From NCBI RefSeq assembly GCF_000814675.1, contig NZ_JWIG01000023.1, positions 42,632 through 106,631 on the forward strand: 64,000 nucleotides of DNA, written 5' to 3'. Positions 19,657 to 27,704 of this stretch are shown here, one piece after another. Position 1 is the stretch's first letter, and each line of letters opens with the position of its first letter. A program made the position numbers and the translations under genes. A model generated the notes under the pieces. That model worked only from the letters and a program-made list of their open reading frames with translations, ran no database searches and was not told the DNA's origin. Source of the DNA: Pseudoalteromonas distincta (lineage in GTDB: Bacteria > Pseudomonadota > Gammaproteobacteria > Enterobacterales > Alteromonadaceae).

Positions 19657-20052
19657 ATGAAAAAATGTGTTCTAGCGCTTATGGTTTTACTCGCTGGCTG
19701 TGCCTCAAATGATGAGCCGCCTTTTGAAATAAATAATAAACAGTTTCACGAAAAGCAAGATGAGCAAGGTAATAAGCTTTTTGCTTATGTTGTTTCGGTA
19801 AAAGCTAAGCATCGTGAAAACTTTAACATTGACCGTGGTCCTAATAAGAGACCAAGTCGTGGTGAGGTTAAGCAGTATATAGAGAAAGAGCATTTTGAAG
19901 AATCGAGCATTCTGAAGTTACAGCTAGAAGACCAAGCAGTTGAATTATTAAATCAGGAGCTAAAAGATCGTAAGTATTGCGACAATAAGCATGAAGTTAA
20001 TGATGTTTTATGGCGAGATTTGAGTGTACAACTAAGAGGGCGTTGTTTGTAA
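19657..20052 (+). CDS. small hypothetical lipoprotein
   Basis: The 131-residue product starts MKKCVLALMVLLAGC, a lipoprotein signal with the lipobox LAGC and Cys15 as the acylated residue. The mature part is charged and mainly helical, with no domain I recognise. The absence of Asp at +2 (Ser follows Cys) suggests outer-membrane sorting. The gene ends one base before the next start at 20054, so the two are probably translated from one message. Function unknown. Confidence 0.8.
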   Translation: MKKCVLALMVLLAGCASNDEPPFEINNKQFHEKQDEQGNKLFAYVVSVKAKHRENFNIDRGPNKRPSRGEVKQYIEKEHFEESSILKLQLEDQAVELLNQELKDRKYCDNKHEVNDVLWRDLSVQLRGRCL

Positions 20053-20053
20053 T

Positions 20054-20554
20054 ATGTTGGCTGATAAAACTAAGTTAGCAGAGCTTTTGGCGCACCTAGA
20101 TATTAATTACGATGTAATAGAGCATCCGCCGCTACATACTAGCTTAGCGGCAGATGAGTTTATGATTGAGCGCCCAGGTACTCGTCTTAAAAACCTATTT
20201 TTACGCGATAACGAAGGCAAGCGACACTTTTTAGTTATTACAGCGCACAATAAGCAACTCGATTTAAAGGCACTATCAAAGCAACAAGGGCTTTCGCGTT
20301 TAGGGTTTGCATCGAGTGAACGCTTAGCAACGTATTTAAAAGTGGCTCCTGGGTGTGTATCTATGCTGACTCTTTTAAATGATAAGCAAAACGAAGTGAG
20401 CTTATGGGTCGACCAAGATATTTGGGGTGGCGATTTGTTCCATTGTCATCCATTTGAAAATACCCAAACATGGTTGCTTAGCAAAGCTGACTTAGAAATA
20501 TTTTTTAATCACACAAAGCATCAACCGCGCGTTGTATTTTTACCCTCAAAATAA
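20054..20554 (+). CDS. YbaK/ProX-type aminoacyl-tRNA deacylase (PrdX-like)
   Basis: The 166-residue protein is a free-standing homologue of the editing insertion domain of prolyl-tRNA synthetase. Members of the family hydrolyse mischarged tRNAs such as Ala-tRNA(Pro). Recognisable are YDVIEHPP at the N terminus, RLKNLFLRD (the conserved Lys of the active pocket), HFLVITA and LGFASSERL. It follows the lipoprotein gene with a one-base gap. Its 3' end overlaps the convergent MFS gene by 34 bases. The exact tRNA substrate cannot be read from the sequence. Confidence 0.85.
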   Translation: MLADKTKLAELLAHLDINYDVIEHPPLHTSLAADEFMIERPGTRLKNLFLRDNEGKRHFLVITAHNKQLDLKALSKQQGLSRLGFASSERLATYLKVAPGCVSMLTLLNDKQNEVSLWVDQDIWGGDLFHCHPFENTQTWLLSKADLEIFFNHTKHQPRVVFLPSK

Positions 20555-21669
20555 GCCCACATAATTAACGATAAACCGCATAAACAAACCGCGAGCAGCG
20601 TAAACATAAACGCTGTTTGCCCATGATGTTGGTATACCACACCGGGTAATAACGACCCCAATGCACCGCCACTGTAATAAAACGATACATATCCGCCATT
20701 GGTTACACTTGGTGGGGCTTTACTGATTTTATTAACGAGCGGTGCGGCAGTTGAATGAATCACAAACATAGCACCACAAAACAAAGTAAATGCGATTAAA
20801 AATAAGCTAAGCTGATGGCTCATTAATAAAATAATACTCACACTATAAAAACTAAATACCGCAGTTAATAAATGCCAAGGCGAAGGGACTTTTTTAAGTA
20901 ACCAAGGTGCAGCAATAGAGGCGAGGGCACCAATTAAATAACCACTGTAAACTAAACCTATGTCACGAGTATTGGTAATTAAAAACGTGTTTTGTAATAT
21001 AAACGGTAAGTAATTAAGTAGTGCAGCGAAACAAAAGAACATACAAAAAACGGCGCCGTAAACTTTAAGTACAGCGCCTTCTTTAAGTTGTTTAATGTAA
21101 TCGAGTGGGGAGAGTTGCGACTGTGTAGCTGGGTTTGTAAAGCGAGAATGCTTAATTGTCAAAGCTAAGCAAATAAGCATAAAAGCAATTACGTAATAAA
21201 AGCTCTGCCAATTCCATAAGTCGCTAAACAAAGCGGCAAGCACACGTCCAAAGTAACCACCAACTATACTGCTACCAATATATAGGGTCATATTTTTTTG
21301 AAGTGTATCGGCGCTATAACTCATGCCTATATAGCTAGTCATTGCTGTTAAAGCTGCGGGGAGCGTTAAACCTTGTAAAAATCTGACTAATAATAAAAGC
21401 TCAAAGCTAGGTACATAAATAAAAAGTAAGCAGCTAAGGCCTAAAAGTACCATTGCAATACGTAGTATGAGTAGTGGATTTATTTTTGCTAAAAATAAAC
21501 CATACACGAGCGGGGCAATGGCTAAGGGCAGCATAGTTGCAGTCATTAAGCTGCCAGCTACCGCAGGTGCTACATTAAATTCGCTCGCAAAAAGGCTAAG
21601 TAGGGGTTGCGGTGCATAAAGCACAAAAAATATAAATACCGAGCAAACGAGTAGATGAGGTAAACGCAT
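20521..21669 (-). CDS. MFS transporter, YnfM-like
   Basis: This is a 382-residue inner-membrane permease with about 12 hydrophobic segments and the central polar loop expected for the major facilitator superfamily. LLVRFLQGLTLPA in the fourth segment and SSIVGGYFGRVL (a motif C/B-like glycine pattern) fit the drug/sugar-efflux subgroup. Its start lies in a 200-base gap that it shares divergently with the DUF2058 gene. The last 34 bases overlap the deacylase gene on the other strand, with no terminator between them. The substrate is unknown. Confidence 0.85.
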   Translation of the reverse strand: MRLPHLLVCSVFIFFVLYAPQPLLSLFASEFNVAPAVAGSLMTATMLPLAIAPLVYGLFLAKINPLLILRIAMVLLGLSCLLFIYVPSFELLLLVRFLQGLTLPAALTAMTSYIGMSYSADTLQKNMTLYIGSSIVGGYFGRVLAALFSDLWNWQSFYYVIAFMLICLALTIKHSRFTNPATQSQLSPLDYIKQLKEGAVLKVYGAVFCMFFCFAALLNYLPFILQNTFLITNTRDIGLVYSGYLIGALASIAAPWLLKKVPSPWHLLTAVFSFYSVSIILLMSHQLSLFLIAFTLFCGAMFVIHSTAAPLVNKISKAPPSVTNGGYVSFYYSGGALGSLLPGVVYQHHGQTAFMFTLLAVCLCGLSLIMWAYFEGKNTTRG

Positions 21670-21867
21670 TATATGGCTTGTGCATTTGCTGATTGGTTGT
21701 CTGGTATTGTATTAAAAATTGCTTTTAATTCATAATTAAAACCATAGCCATTGCGCTATATCATGGTTTGTTTTAACTAGTTTGCTAGATTAATGTCGAT
21801 AGCGCTGTTATTTGAACTCGTTGGTGATTAAAATAGCGATAATATTAGTTTTTAGTGGAACAAAGTC

Positions 21868-22407
21868 ATGGGTTCATTACAAGACCAATTGCTTCAAGCA
21901 GGATTAACAACATCGCATAATGCTAAAGTTGCTAAATCAGAAAAGCGTAAGCAACAAAAAAAGCAAAAGAAAGGGGCTACTAGCAACCCAAGTGATCTGC
22001 AAAAGCATATTCAACAAACCAAGCTAGAGCAGCAAAAAAAAGCTGAAGAGCTTAACCAAACACGCCAAGTGAGCTTAAAGCAGCGCGAACAAGAAGCGCG
22101 TGTTAAACAAATTTTAGAGCACCACAACCAAGACGCTATTCGTGGTGAGCGCACATTTAATTTTACTTATCAAAACAAAGTAAAAAATATCGACGTGAAC
22201 GAGAAAACGCAAAAAGCGTTATCGGGCGGTCGTTTAGCTATTTGTGTACTCGAAGGGCAATTTTACGTATTAGACGACGAACCAGCACGCAAAGTGGCTG
22301 AAGTTGACGAAAAGTATATTGTTTTTCATGTAGAGCCAGAAAACAAACCAAAAGATGAAGATGACCCATACGCAGACTTTGAAGTACCAGATGATATAGT
22401 GTGGTAA
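21868..22407 (+). CDS. yaiL: DUF2058 family protein (YaiL-like)
   Basis: The 179-residue protein starts MGSLQDQLLQAGL, the standard beginning of the DUF2058 family, called nucleoprotein or polynucleotide-associated enzyme in databases. A very basic, Gln/Lys-rich coiled coil occupies about residues 20-90. An alpha/beta C-terminal half (FNFTYQNKVKNIDV, then RLAICVLEGQFYVL) and an acidic tail follow. Biochemical function is not established. Its promoter must lie in the gap it shares with the divergent MFS gene. Confidence 0.88.
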   Translation: MGSLQDQLLQAGLTTSHNAKVAKSEKRKQQKKQKKGATSNPSDLQKHIQQTKLEQQKKAEELNQTRQVSLKQREQEARVKQILEHHNQDAIRGERTFNFTYQNKVKNIDVNEKTQKALSGGRLAICVLEGQFYVLDDEPARKVAEVDEKYIVFHVEPENKPKDEDDPYADFEVPDDIVW

Positions 22408-22589
22408 TAGTTATTAAGGGTAAGCTCATTTTTATTTGCTAAAGTATATAGAAGTGAGATGGAAACGAGTTAGCGGTTTTTGGTTAAGTTGATCGTCTAG
22501 CGTCGTTTCGTACGTATGCTTTTTATTTGATTGTTTACTACAATCAATAGAACAGTTTTTCTAACCGTCAAAAAAGAAGAGTAAATACA

Positions 22590-22913
22590 ATGAGCAAGAT
22601 GAAAACACTACTATTAGGCGCGGGTATTACTTTAGCCGCAAGCTTCTCGTTTAATGCAGCTGCTGCCGATGGCGCTGCACTTTATACCGCTAAGAATTGT
22701 CAAACTTGTCATGGCGCTGAAGGTAAAGCACCAATTATGGGTATGTACCCTAAACTAAACGGTCAAAACAAAGACTACTTAGTAGCGCAAATGAAAGATA
22801 TTAAGTCAGGTGCACGTAATAACGGTATGACCATGGCAATGAAAGCAATGGTTGCAACGGTAACTGATGAAGAGTTTGAAGCAATTGCAGATTACCTAGC
22901 TAACGTAAAATAA
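22590..22913 (+). CDS. small periplasmic c-type cytochrome (c553/c5 type)
   Basis: The 107-residue product has a Sec signal peptide (about 1-25, ending FNAAAA) and a single haem-binding motif CQTCH, with Met ligands possible in the conserved C-terminal part (NGMTMAMKAMVATV). A final helix, FEAIADYLANVK, is typical of class I cytochrome c. It is a one-gene unit with a GAAGAG ribosome site and a terminator. It should carry electrons in the periplasm, with partner unknown. Confidence 0.92.
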   Translation: MSKMKTLLLGAGITLAASFSFNAAAADGAALYTAKNCQTCHGAEGKAPIMGMYPKLNGQNKDYLVAQMKDIKSGARNNGMTMAMKAMVATVTDEEFEAIADYLANVK

Positions 22914-22924
22914 TTTACGCAGTT

Positions 22925-22948
22925 ATACCATTTTAATGCAATTGGTAT
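22925..22948. repeat. 24-base palindrome resembling abutted MITE ends
   Basis: ATACCA...TGGTAT encloses TTTTAATGCAAT. The right half AATGCAATTGGTAT resembles the end of the fold-back element at 36877-37038 (AATGCAATTGATAT). It may be a deletion relic of the same family. It is short, so chance is possible. Confidence 0.35.
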
Positions 22949-22957
22949 TTTAGTTTT

Positions 22958-22990
22958 ACAAACAGCCACACAATAGTGTGGCTGTTTTGT
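22958..22990 (+). terminator. Rho-independent terminator after the cytochrome gene
   Basis: The perfect 11-bp stem AACAGCCACAC with GTGTGGCTGTT has an AATA loop and is followed by TTTGTTTGG. Confidence 0.9.
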
Positions 22991-23040
22991 TTGGTGTTTG
23001 CTATAAAATAGAGACTGCTTTAGACTTCTAAACATCTGTT

Positions 23041-23061
23041 CGTACAGGTTAATAATGTACG
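23041..23061. promoter_or_regulatory. inverted repeat before the class II aldolase gene, possible operator
   Basis: CGTACA-N9-TGTACG is a perfect 6-bp inverted repeat ending 17 bases before the ATG at 23079. The size would fit a dimeric repressor. No regulator gene is adjacent. Confidence 0.3.
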
Positions 23062-23078
23062 TTTTTAAAAGGCTCATT

Positions 23079-23846
23079 ATGTTTGATTTACCCCAACTCG
23101 ATTTAAAAAATAAAGTATCAGCACAAGAGTGGCAACTTCGTGTTGATTTAGCCGCGTGTTATAGACTGGTAGAGCACTTTCGTTGGGGGGATTTAATCTA
23201 TACGCATTTATCAGCACGTTTGCCTGGCACCGACCACTACTTAGTGAATGCGTTTGGTTTAACCTTTGATGAAGTAACTGCCTCTAATTTAGTAAAGGTC
23301 GACTTAGACGGCAACATTATTGACGATACGCCATTTAGTATTAATCCAGCTGGATTTACTATTCACAGTGCGATTCACGAGGTACGCGAAGACGCTCATT
23401 GTGTTATTCACCTTCATACCAAAGAAACAATCGCAGTCGCTACACAAAAAAATGGTTTATTACCGCTTAGCCAATATTCAATGTTTTCACTGCCATCGCT
23501 TTCTTATCATGGCTACGAAGGGCTTGCAGTAAACGACGACGAGCGAAAAGTGCTGCAAGATGATTTGGGCAGCACTAACCATATGTTATTGGTAAATCAT
23601 GGTGGCTTAACAGTAGGTCCAACGGTAGGCGATGCGTTTATGCGCTTTTATGATTTACAGCGAGCGTGTGAAATTCAACTAGCGCTACAATCAAGCTCGC
23701 AAGAGGTGATTGAAGTACCGCAACCTATAATCGACAATATTTATAATCAAGCAAACGTAGTACACAGTGGCAGCACCGGCGGGCAACTTGCGTGGCCTGC
23801 AATGTTACGTAAAGCGTATCGACTTGACCCTAGTTTTGCAAAATAA
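23079..23846 (+). CDS. class II aldolase/adducin-type protein
   Basis: The 255-residue cytoplasmic protein has the class II aldolase fold. Metal-binding histidines are visible in HLHT (H111, H113) and NHGG (H174). The region that carries the catalytic Glu in fuculose-phosphate aldolase reads INPAGFTIHSAIH here, the adducin-type variant, so true aldolase activity is doubtful. ATG 23079 is chosen because AAAAGG lies 8-12 bases upstream. An in-frame ATG at 23055 has no such site. It lies 26 bases before a dehydratase gene with which it seems to form an operon. Confidence 0.85.
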   Translation: MFDLPQLDLKNKVSAQEWQLRVDLAACYRLVEHFRWGDLIYTHLSARLPGTDHYLVNAFGLTFDEVTASNLVKVDLDGNIIDDTPFSINPAGFTIHSAIHEVREDAHCVIHLHTKETIAVATQKNGLLPLSQYSMFSLPSLSYHGYEGLAVNDDERKVLQDDLGSTNHMLLVNHGGLTVGPTVGDAFMRFYDLQRACEIQLALQSSSQEVIEVPQPIIDNIYNQANVVHSGSTGGQLAWPAMLRKAYRLDPSFAK

Positions 23847-23872
23847 CCCATAGCGGTTAATAAGGAATTTTA

Positions 23873-25048
23873 ATGAAAGTAAATCGCGTTGAAGTATTTG
23901 ATATTCACTGTCCTGATAGACCTTCTTGGACACCTGTGTTTGTACGAATTCATACTGACGAAGGTATTAGTGGTGTTGGCGAAGCCGGCCTTGCATACGA
24001 TTTAGGTCACAGTGCTGCAGCGGCTATGATTAAAGAAATGGCCGACGCCTTTTTAATCGGCCACGACCCATTTCAAACAGAAAAACTATGGTCTCGTATG
24101 TTACGTGAGAGCTTTTGGGGTTTAGGCGGCGGACCTGTTGTATATGCTGCAATGAGCGCAATTGATACCGCACTTTGGGATATAAAAGGTAAAGCGCTTG
24201 GTTTACCTGTATACCAGTTATTAGGCGGTAAAGTTAACGACAAACTACGCACTTACGCATCGCAATTACAGTTTGACTGGGATAGCGAATTTAAAGCGCT
24301 AGTACAACCGCAAGAATATGCAGAAGCGGCTTTAAAGGCGATGGCCGAAGGTTACGATGCAGTAAAAGTAGATCCAATTCAGTACGATAAAGACGGCAAT
24401 ACTTATTACGATCGTACAAAAATAATTTCACGTACTGAAATGAAGTTATACCGTGCGCGCATGCAAGCTATTCGCGAAGCAGTAGGCGACGAAGTAGACA
24501 TTATTTTTGAATGCCACAGTTTACCTGGCGTGACAACAGCCATTCAGTTGGGTGAAATTGCAGAAGAATTTGACTGTATGTACTTTGAAGAGCCAGTTAA
24601 CTATTTAAACCATTCATTGCATGCAAAAGTAGCAGATAAAGTTAATGTGCCAATTGCTGGTGGTGAACGTTTGTATAATCGCTGGGGTGTGCGCCCGTAC
24701 TTAGAAGATCAAAGTATTGATGTTCTGCAACCTGATATTGGTTTATGTGGTGGCTTTACCGAAACTAAAAAAGTATGTGATTACGCAGATATCTTTGATG
24801 TGCGTATTCAAGCTCACGTATGTGGCGGGCCTGTTGCAACAGCAGCATCACTGCACTTAGAAACGGCTATCCCTAACTTTTTGATTCATGAGCACCACAC
24901 TTATGCGATTAAAAAGTGGAACCGCGAGTTATGTTTACAAGACCCACAACCTAAAAATGGTTTCTTTGAAGTGTCAGAAGAGCCAGGGTTGGGTATTGAA
25001 TTAAATGATGAGATTGTTATGCGTTCTCAACGCGTAGAAATAAAATAA
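23873..25048 (+). CDS. enolase-superfamily acid-sugar dehydratase (GalD/ManD-like)
   Basis: The 391-residue protein has the capping domain and TIM barrel of the mandelate racemase group. Candidate metal ligands E213, E239 and E265 and catalytic-type H215 and H315 show spacings of +2, +26, +52 and +102. These are the spacings I recall for D-galactonate and D-mannonate dehydratases, except that the first ligand is Glu and not Asp. It should dehydrate a sugar acid to a 2-keto-3-deoxy acid, with substrate undefined. A GGAATTTT ribosome site precedes ATG 23873. A lactonase-like and an SDR gene lie downstream on the other strand and could supply the acid. Confidence 0.88.
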   Translation: MKVNRVEVFDIHCPDRPSWTPVFVRIHTDEGISGVGEAGLAYDLGHSAAAAMIKEMADAFLIGHDPFQTEKLWSRMLRESFWGLGGGPVVYAAMSAIDTALWDIKGKALGLPVYQLLGGKVNDKLRTYASQLQFDWDSEFKALVQPQEYAEAALKAMAEGYDAVKVDPIQYDKDGNTYYDRTKIISRTEMKLYRARMQAIREAVGDEVDIIFECHSLPGVTTAIQLGEIAEEFDCMYFEEPVNYLNHSLHAKVADKVNVPIAGGERLYNRWGVRPYLEDQSIDVLQPDIGLCGGFTETKKVCDYADIFDVRIQAHVCGGPVATAASLHLETAIPNFLIHEHHTYAIKKWNRELCLQDPQPKNGFFEVSEEPGLGIELNDEIVMRSQRVEIK

Positions 25049-25080
25049 TAGTCTTTTAACCTAACTTTAGGACATGCATT

Positions 25081-25118
25081 AAAAAGCCGGTAAGTGATTA
25101 GTCACTTACCGGCTTTTA
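25081..25118. terminator. bidirectional terminator after the dehydratase gene
   Basis: The long perfect stem AGCCGGTAAGTGA with TCACTTACCGGCT has a TTAG loop, with A tract left and T tract right. It separates convergent genes. Confidence 0.92.
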
Positions 25119-25142
25119 CTTGTTTGGTAAAGTTTTAGCTTG

Positions 25143-25514
25143 TTATAACTCGTTAATTCTACATTCTACGTCTTTAAGCTCAATAGTGGCTTTACTATCA
25201 AGGTGGCGTATATAGCATTGCTTGCCTTTAATCATCAATTCAAACTGATCGGGTGTATTGCGACTTTGCGTGTCGATAATATTATTACCATCCACATTGC
25301 TAAGGGTTACTGTGCTGCTGGTAGTAAATACATTATCAGCTAATTGAGTTTCTTGTATATGTACAAGTGTTTTAATTGCTTTGCTAACGGCTGTTTTATT
25401 TGGCTTTGACAGTAGAGCATGTTGCAGCTTAGGTGTCGGATCTGGATTTTGAGATATGCAGCCATTGAGAAAAAACGCAGAAAATACAACGATTAGTAAA
25501 AAGTACATTTTCAT
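25143..25514 (-). CDS. small hypothetical lipoprotein
   Basis: The 123-residue product starts with a hydrophobic signal and lipobox LNGC with Cys19. The mature part is short. It has a polar beta-rich stretch (VFTTSSTVTLSNVDG) and two cysteines in the last third (KQCYIRH, VECRI) that could form a disulphide. No family is recognised. The gene sits alone between the dehydratase terminator and the amidohydrolase gene, in the same direction as the latter, 49 bases downstream of it. Confidence 0.75.
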   Translation of the reverse strand: MKMYFLLIVVFSAFFLNGCISQNPDPTPKLQHALLSKPNKTAVSKAIKTLVHIQETQLADNVFTTSSTVTLSNVDGNNIIDTQSRNTPDQFELMIKGKQCYIRHLDSKATIELKDVECRINEL

Positions 25515-25563
25515 AAATTGGCCGTATTATTATAAAAAGAGAGTTTAATATAACTAGTTTTAC

Positions 25564-26403
25564 TTAAACTTGGTAGTAGTGCTTAGCGTTTGCATAGCTA
25601 AGGTTATGCCATGTCTTATCGTTTGAGCATAACGCCTTATGGCAGTGCCATAGAGTGTTGTAGCTTGTATTTATTTGGCACACAGGAAAGTTGCTTGCAA
25701 ACATAATACGCTGCTGGCCAAAGTGATTAAAAAGAATATTAAAACACGCTGCTTGTTGCTCACTGGTAAGTTGTAGTAATTCAAAACCAGAGAATTTAAT
25801 TGCTATGTTGTCGTGCTGAGCAAGTAACTCAGCACCTTGTTGCCAGTCATTTAAATTACTTGGCAGTCCTGCATGATTAATTATAATTTGAAGCTGCGGT
25901 AGCTGCTTAGCGTAGTAAGCTATTTGATTGGTTATTTCGCTATTTTCAATATCAAATTGAGCTTCAAAATGCAGTTTATTTGTAGCCAATAAATTAAGGT
26001 TATTAATACAATGAGGGCTTTTTAGTCTCACTGCATCATCGTCTTCGGTTATATCTCTTATACCACAAAGGCTTGAATGAGCCAGTGCATTTAGCGCGTG
26101 ATTAAATTGCTCTGCGGGCGCATCAATTTGGTTGTAACTAATAGCCTTAAATGAAAGGTTTTTTAAATGCGAGCTTAGCCAGTTTAACTCGTTTATAGGT
26201 GATTGATTATCAAACCCAGCCTCAATGTGCACAATACCCGCAAGTTCAAAATCAGTACTTTTAACAAGTTGCTCTGCACTTATTGGTTGTTTGATTTTTT
26301 CTAGGTTAGGCCATGCTGGTGGGTTTTCGCCTTGTAGCCAAGTATATTGCCCCTCGGCAAGATTAAAAAAATGCACATGAGGGTCAATAATTTGCATGCT
26401 CAT
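25564..26403 (-). CDS. amidohydrolase family 2 protein, sugar-lactonase-like
   Basis: The 279-residue TIM-barrel hydrolase resembles L-fuconolactonase and related lactonases. The N-terminal DPHVHFF carries the HxH pair, HIEAG and INHAG give further histidines, and FASNFPV replaces the usual SDWP, a variant common in this family. ATG 26403 overlaps the stop of the SDR gene as ATGA, so the two are translationally coupled. A second ATG at 26397 is also possible. The likely role is opening a lactone made by the neighbouring dehydrogenase, inferred from context. Confidence 0.82.
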   Translation of the reverse strand: MSMQIIDPHVHFFNLAEGQYTWLQGENPPAWPNLEKIKQPISAEQLVKSTDFELAGIVHIEAGFDNQSPINELNWLSSHLKNLSFKAISYNQIDAPAEQFNHALNALAHSSLCGIRDITEDDDAVRLKSPHCINNLNLLATNKLHFEAQFDIENSEITNQIAYYAKQLPQLQIIINHAGLPSNLNDWQQGAELLAQHDNIAIKFSGFELLQLTSEQQAACFNILFNHFGQQRIMFASNFPVCQINTSYNTLWHCHKALCSNDKTWHNLSYANAKHYYQV

Positions 26404-27128
26404 TGGGCAGTGTAACCACCGTCAATACTTTGTAGGCTGCCAGTAATAAAGCTGGCATCGTCACTTGCTAAAAAGCTCACAAGGGCAGCAACCTCATCGG
26501 CTTGACCTAATCGGTTAAGCGGTTGAAGACTTGCTTCCTCGGCAACTATTTCAGCTTTGTTTGCGCCACTTTTTGCGCAGTACGCATCTATCGCGTTATG
26601 AAATAGCGGGGTTTCTATTGTGCCAGGGCATACCGCATTTACTCTAATATTAAAGCTCGCGTAATCAAGCGCCGTTGTTTTGGCCATTGAGGCAAGGGCA
26701 TGTTTTGTTAGGTTATACGCAAAAGAGTTTTGCTTACCTATAATTGCTTGATCGGATGCGACTAATATAATAGCGCCGCTATTTTGCGCTTTCATGCTTG
26801 GCAATACGCTTTGTACTGCGGCATAGGCGCCTTTAACATTAAGCGCAAAAAGTGCATCGAGAGTTTGCTCGTCGGTGCTTTCTATATTTGCGCTTAAGTG
26901 TTTTCCAGCATTAGAAACAAGTACATCAATACGTTTACTTTGTTCACAGATAGCGTTGATGCAGCTTTGTACCGCCGGTACATCACTTACATCACACTGA
27001 TGAAATATACCAGTTTCGCTTGGCTCTATATCAAGGTTATGTACTTTATAGCCATTACTTAGCAAACGCTTTACAACGGCTAGACCAATTCCTTTTGTAC
27101 CACCTGTAACTACTGCAACTTTAGACAT
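26400..27128 (-). CDS. short-chain dehydrogenase/reductase (SDR)
   Basis: This is a 242-residue NAD(P)-dependent dehydrogenase of the classical SDR type. It has the cofactor loop TGGTKGIG (residues 8-15), NAG (73-75), Ser125 and the catalytic YNLTK (Y138, K142). The C-terminal GSLQSIDGGYTAQ is standard. The stop overlaps the lactonase start. In aldose oxidation pathways an SDR makes the lactone and a lactonase opens it, which fits this pair. The gene starts 21 bases after slyD, suggesting that it is also read from the slyD transcript. Confidence 0.88.
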   Translation of the reverse strand: MSKVAVVTGGTKGIGLAVVKRLLSNGYKVHNLDIEPSETGIFHQCDVSDVPAVQSCINAICEQSKRIDVLVSNAGKHLSANIESTDEQTLDALFALNVKGAYAAVQSVLPSMKAQNSGAIILVASDQAIIGKQNSFAYNLTKHALASMAKTTALDYASFNIRVNAVCPGTIETPLFHNAIDAYCAKSGANKAEIVAEEASLQPLNRLGQADEVAALVSFLASDDASFITGSLQSIDGGYTAQ

Positions 27129-27149
27129 ACTTACTTCCTTTATTGCTAA

Positions 27150-27638
27150 CTAGTGAGAGTGACCGCAGCCGCCTTCAGCGTGCACATGTCCGTGAGAAAC
27201 TTCTTCACTCGTCGCTTCACGTACAGATACAACTTCAACGTCAAACGTTAGTGTTTTGCCCGCAAATGGGTGGTTTAAATCACAATCTGCGTTAAAACGA
27301 CCAACCTTAACAATAGTAACCTGATGACGACCTTGGTTAGAGCTAACCATTGCTGTCATACCTGGTTTCCATACTTTAACGTCGCCTTGTAGGTGCTTAA
27401 GCGGAATACGTTGAATTAAATCATCAACACGCTCGCCGTACGATTCACTTGGCTCTAGCGTTACACTAAATTTTTCGCCGGCTTCTTTACCTTCAAGTGC
27501 TTTTTCTAAACCAGGAAGCATGCCTTCGCTGCCATGAATGTAAGTAAGTGGCGCTTCGTTTGTGCTACTTTCAATTTGTTCGCCCGCTTCGCTAAGGGTG
27601 TAATGAAATTCAACTGCTGAATTTTTGCTAATTTGCAT
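27150..27638 (-). CDS. slyD: FKBP-type peptidyl-prolyl isomerase SlyD
   Basis: This is a cytoplasmic prolyl isomerase and metal chaperone. The 162-residue protein has the FKBP domain interrupted by the insert-in-flap region (about 70-130), ending with PFAGKTLTFDVEVVSV, the typical SlyD strand. The C-terminal tail is short and holds HGHVHAEGGCGHSH, so it keeps a nickel-binding His/Cys cluster but lacks the long tail of E. coli SlyD. The start is ATG 27636-27638. A link to the downstream sugar genes is by position only. Confidence 0.9.
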   Translation of the reverse strand: MQISKNSAVEFHYTLSEAGEQIESSTNEAPLTYIHGSEGMLPGLEKALEGKEAGEKFSVTLEPSESYGERVDDLIQRIPLKHLQGDVKVWKPGMTAMVSSNQGRHQVTIVKVGRFNADCDLNHPFAGKTLTFDVEVVSVREATSEEVSHGHVHAEGGCGHSH

Positions 27639-27704
27639 GCTTGTCTCTTCAAATAATAACTATGTTAGGGCGCAATTTTACGCGAAATATACTTGTTTAT
27701 AAAC

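Noticed and set aside
23079..23846. True sugar-phosphate class II aldolase
   Set aside because: The segment that should carry the catalytic Glu reads INPAGFTIHSAIH, the adducin-type variant, so I named only the fold.
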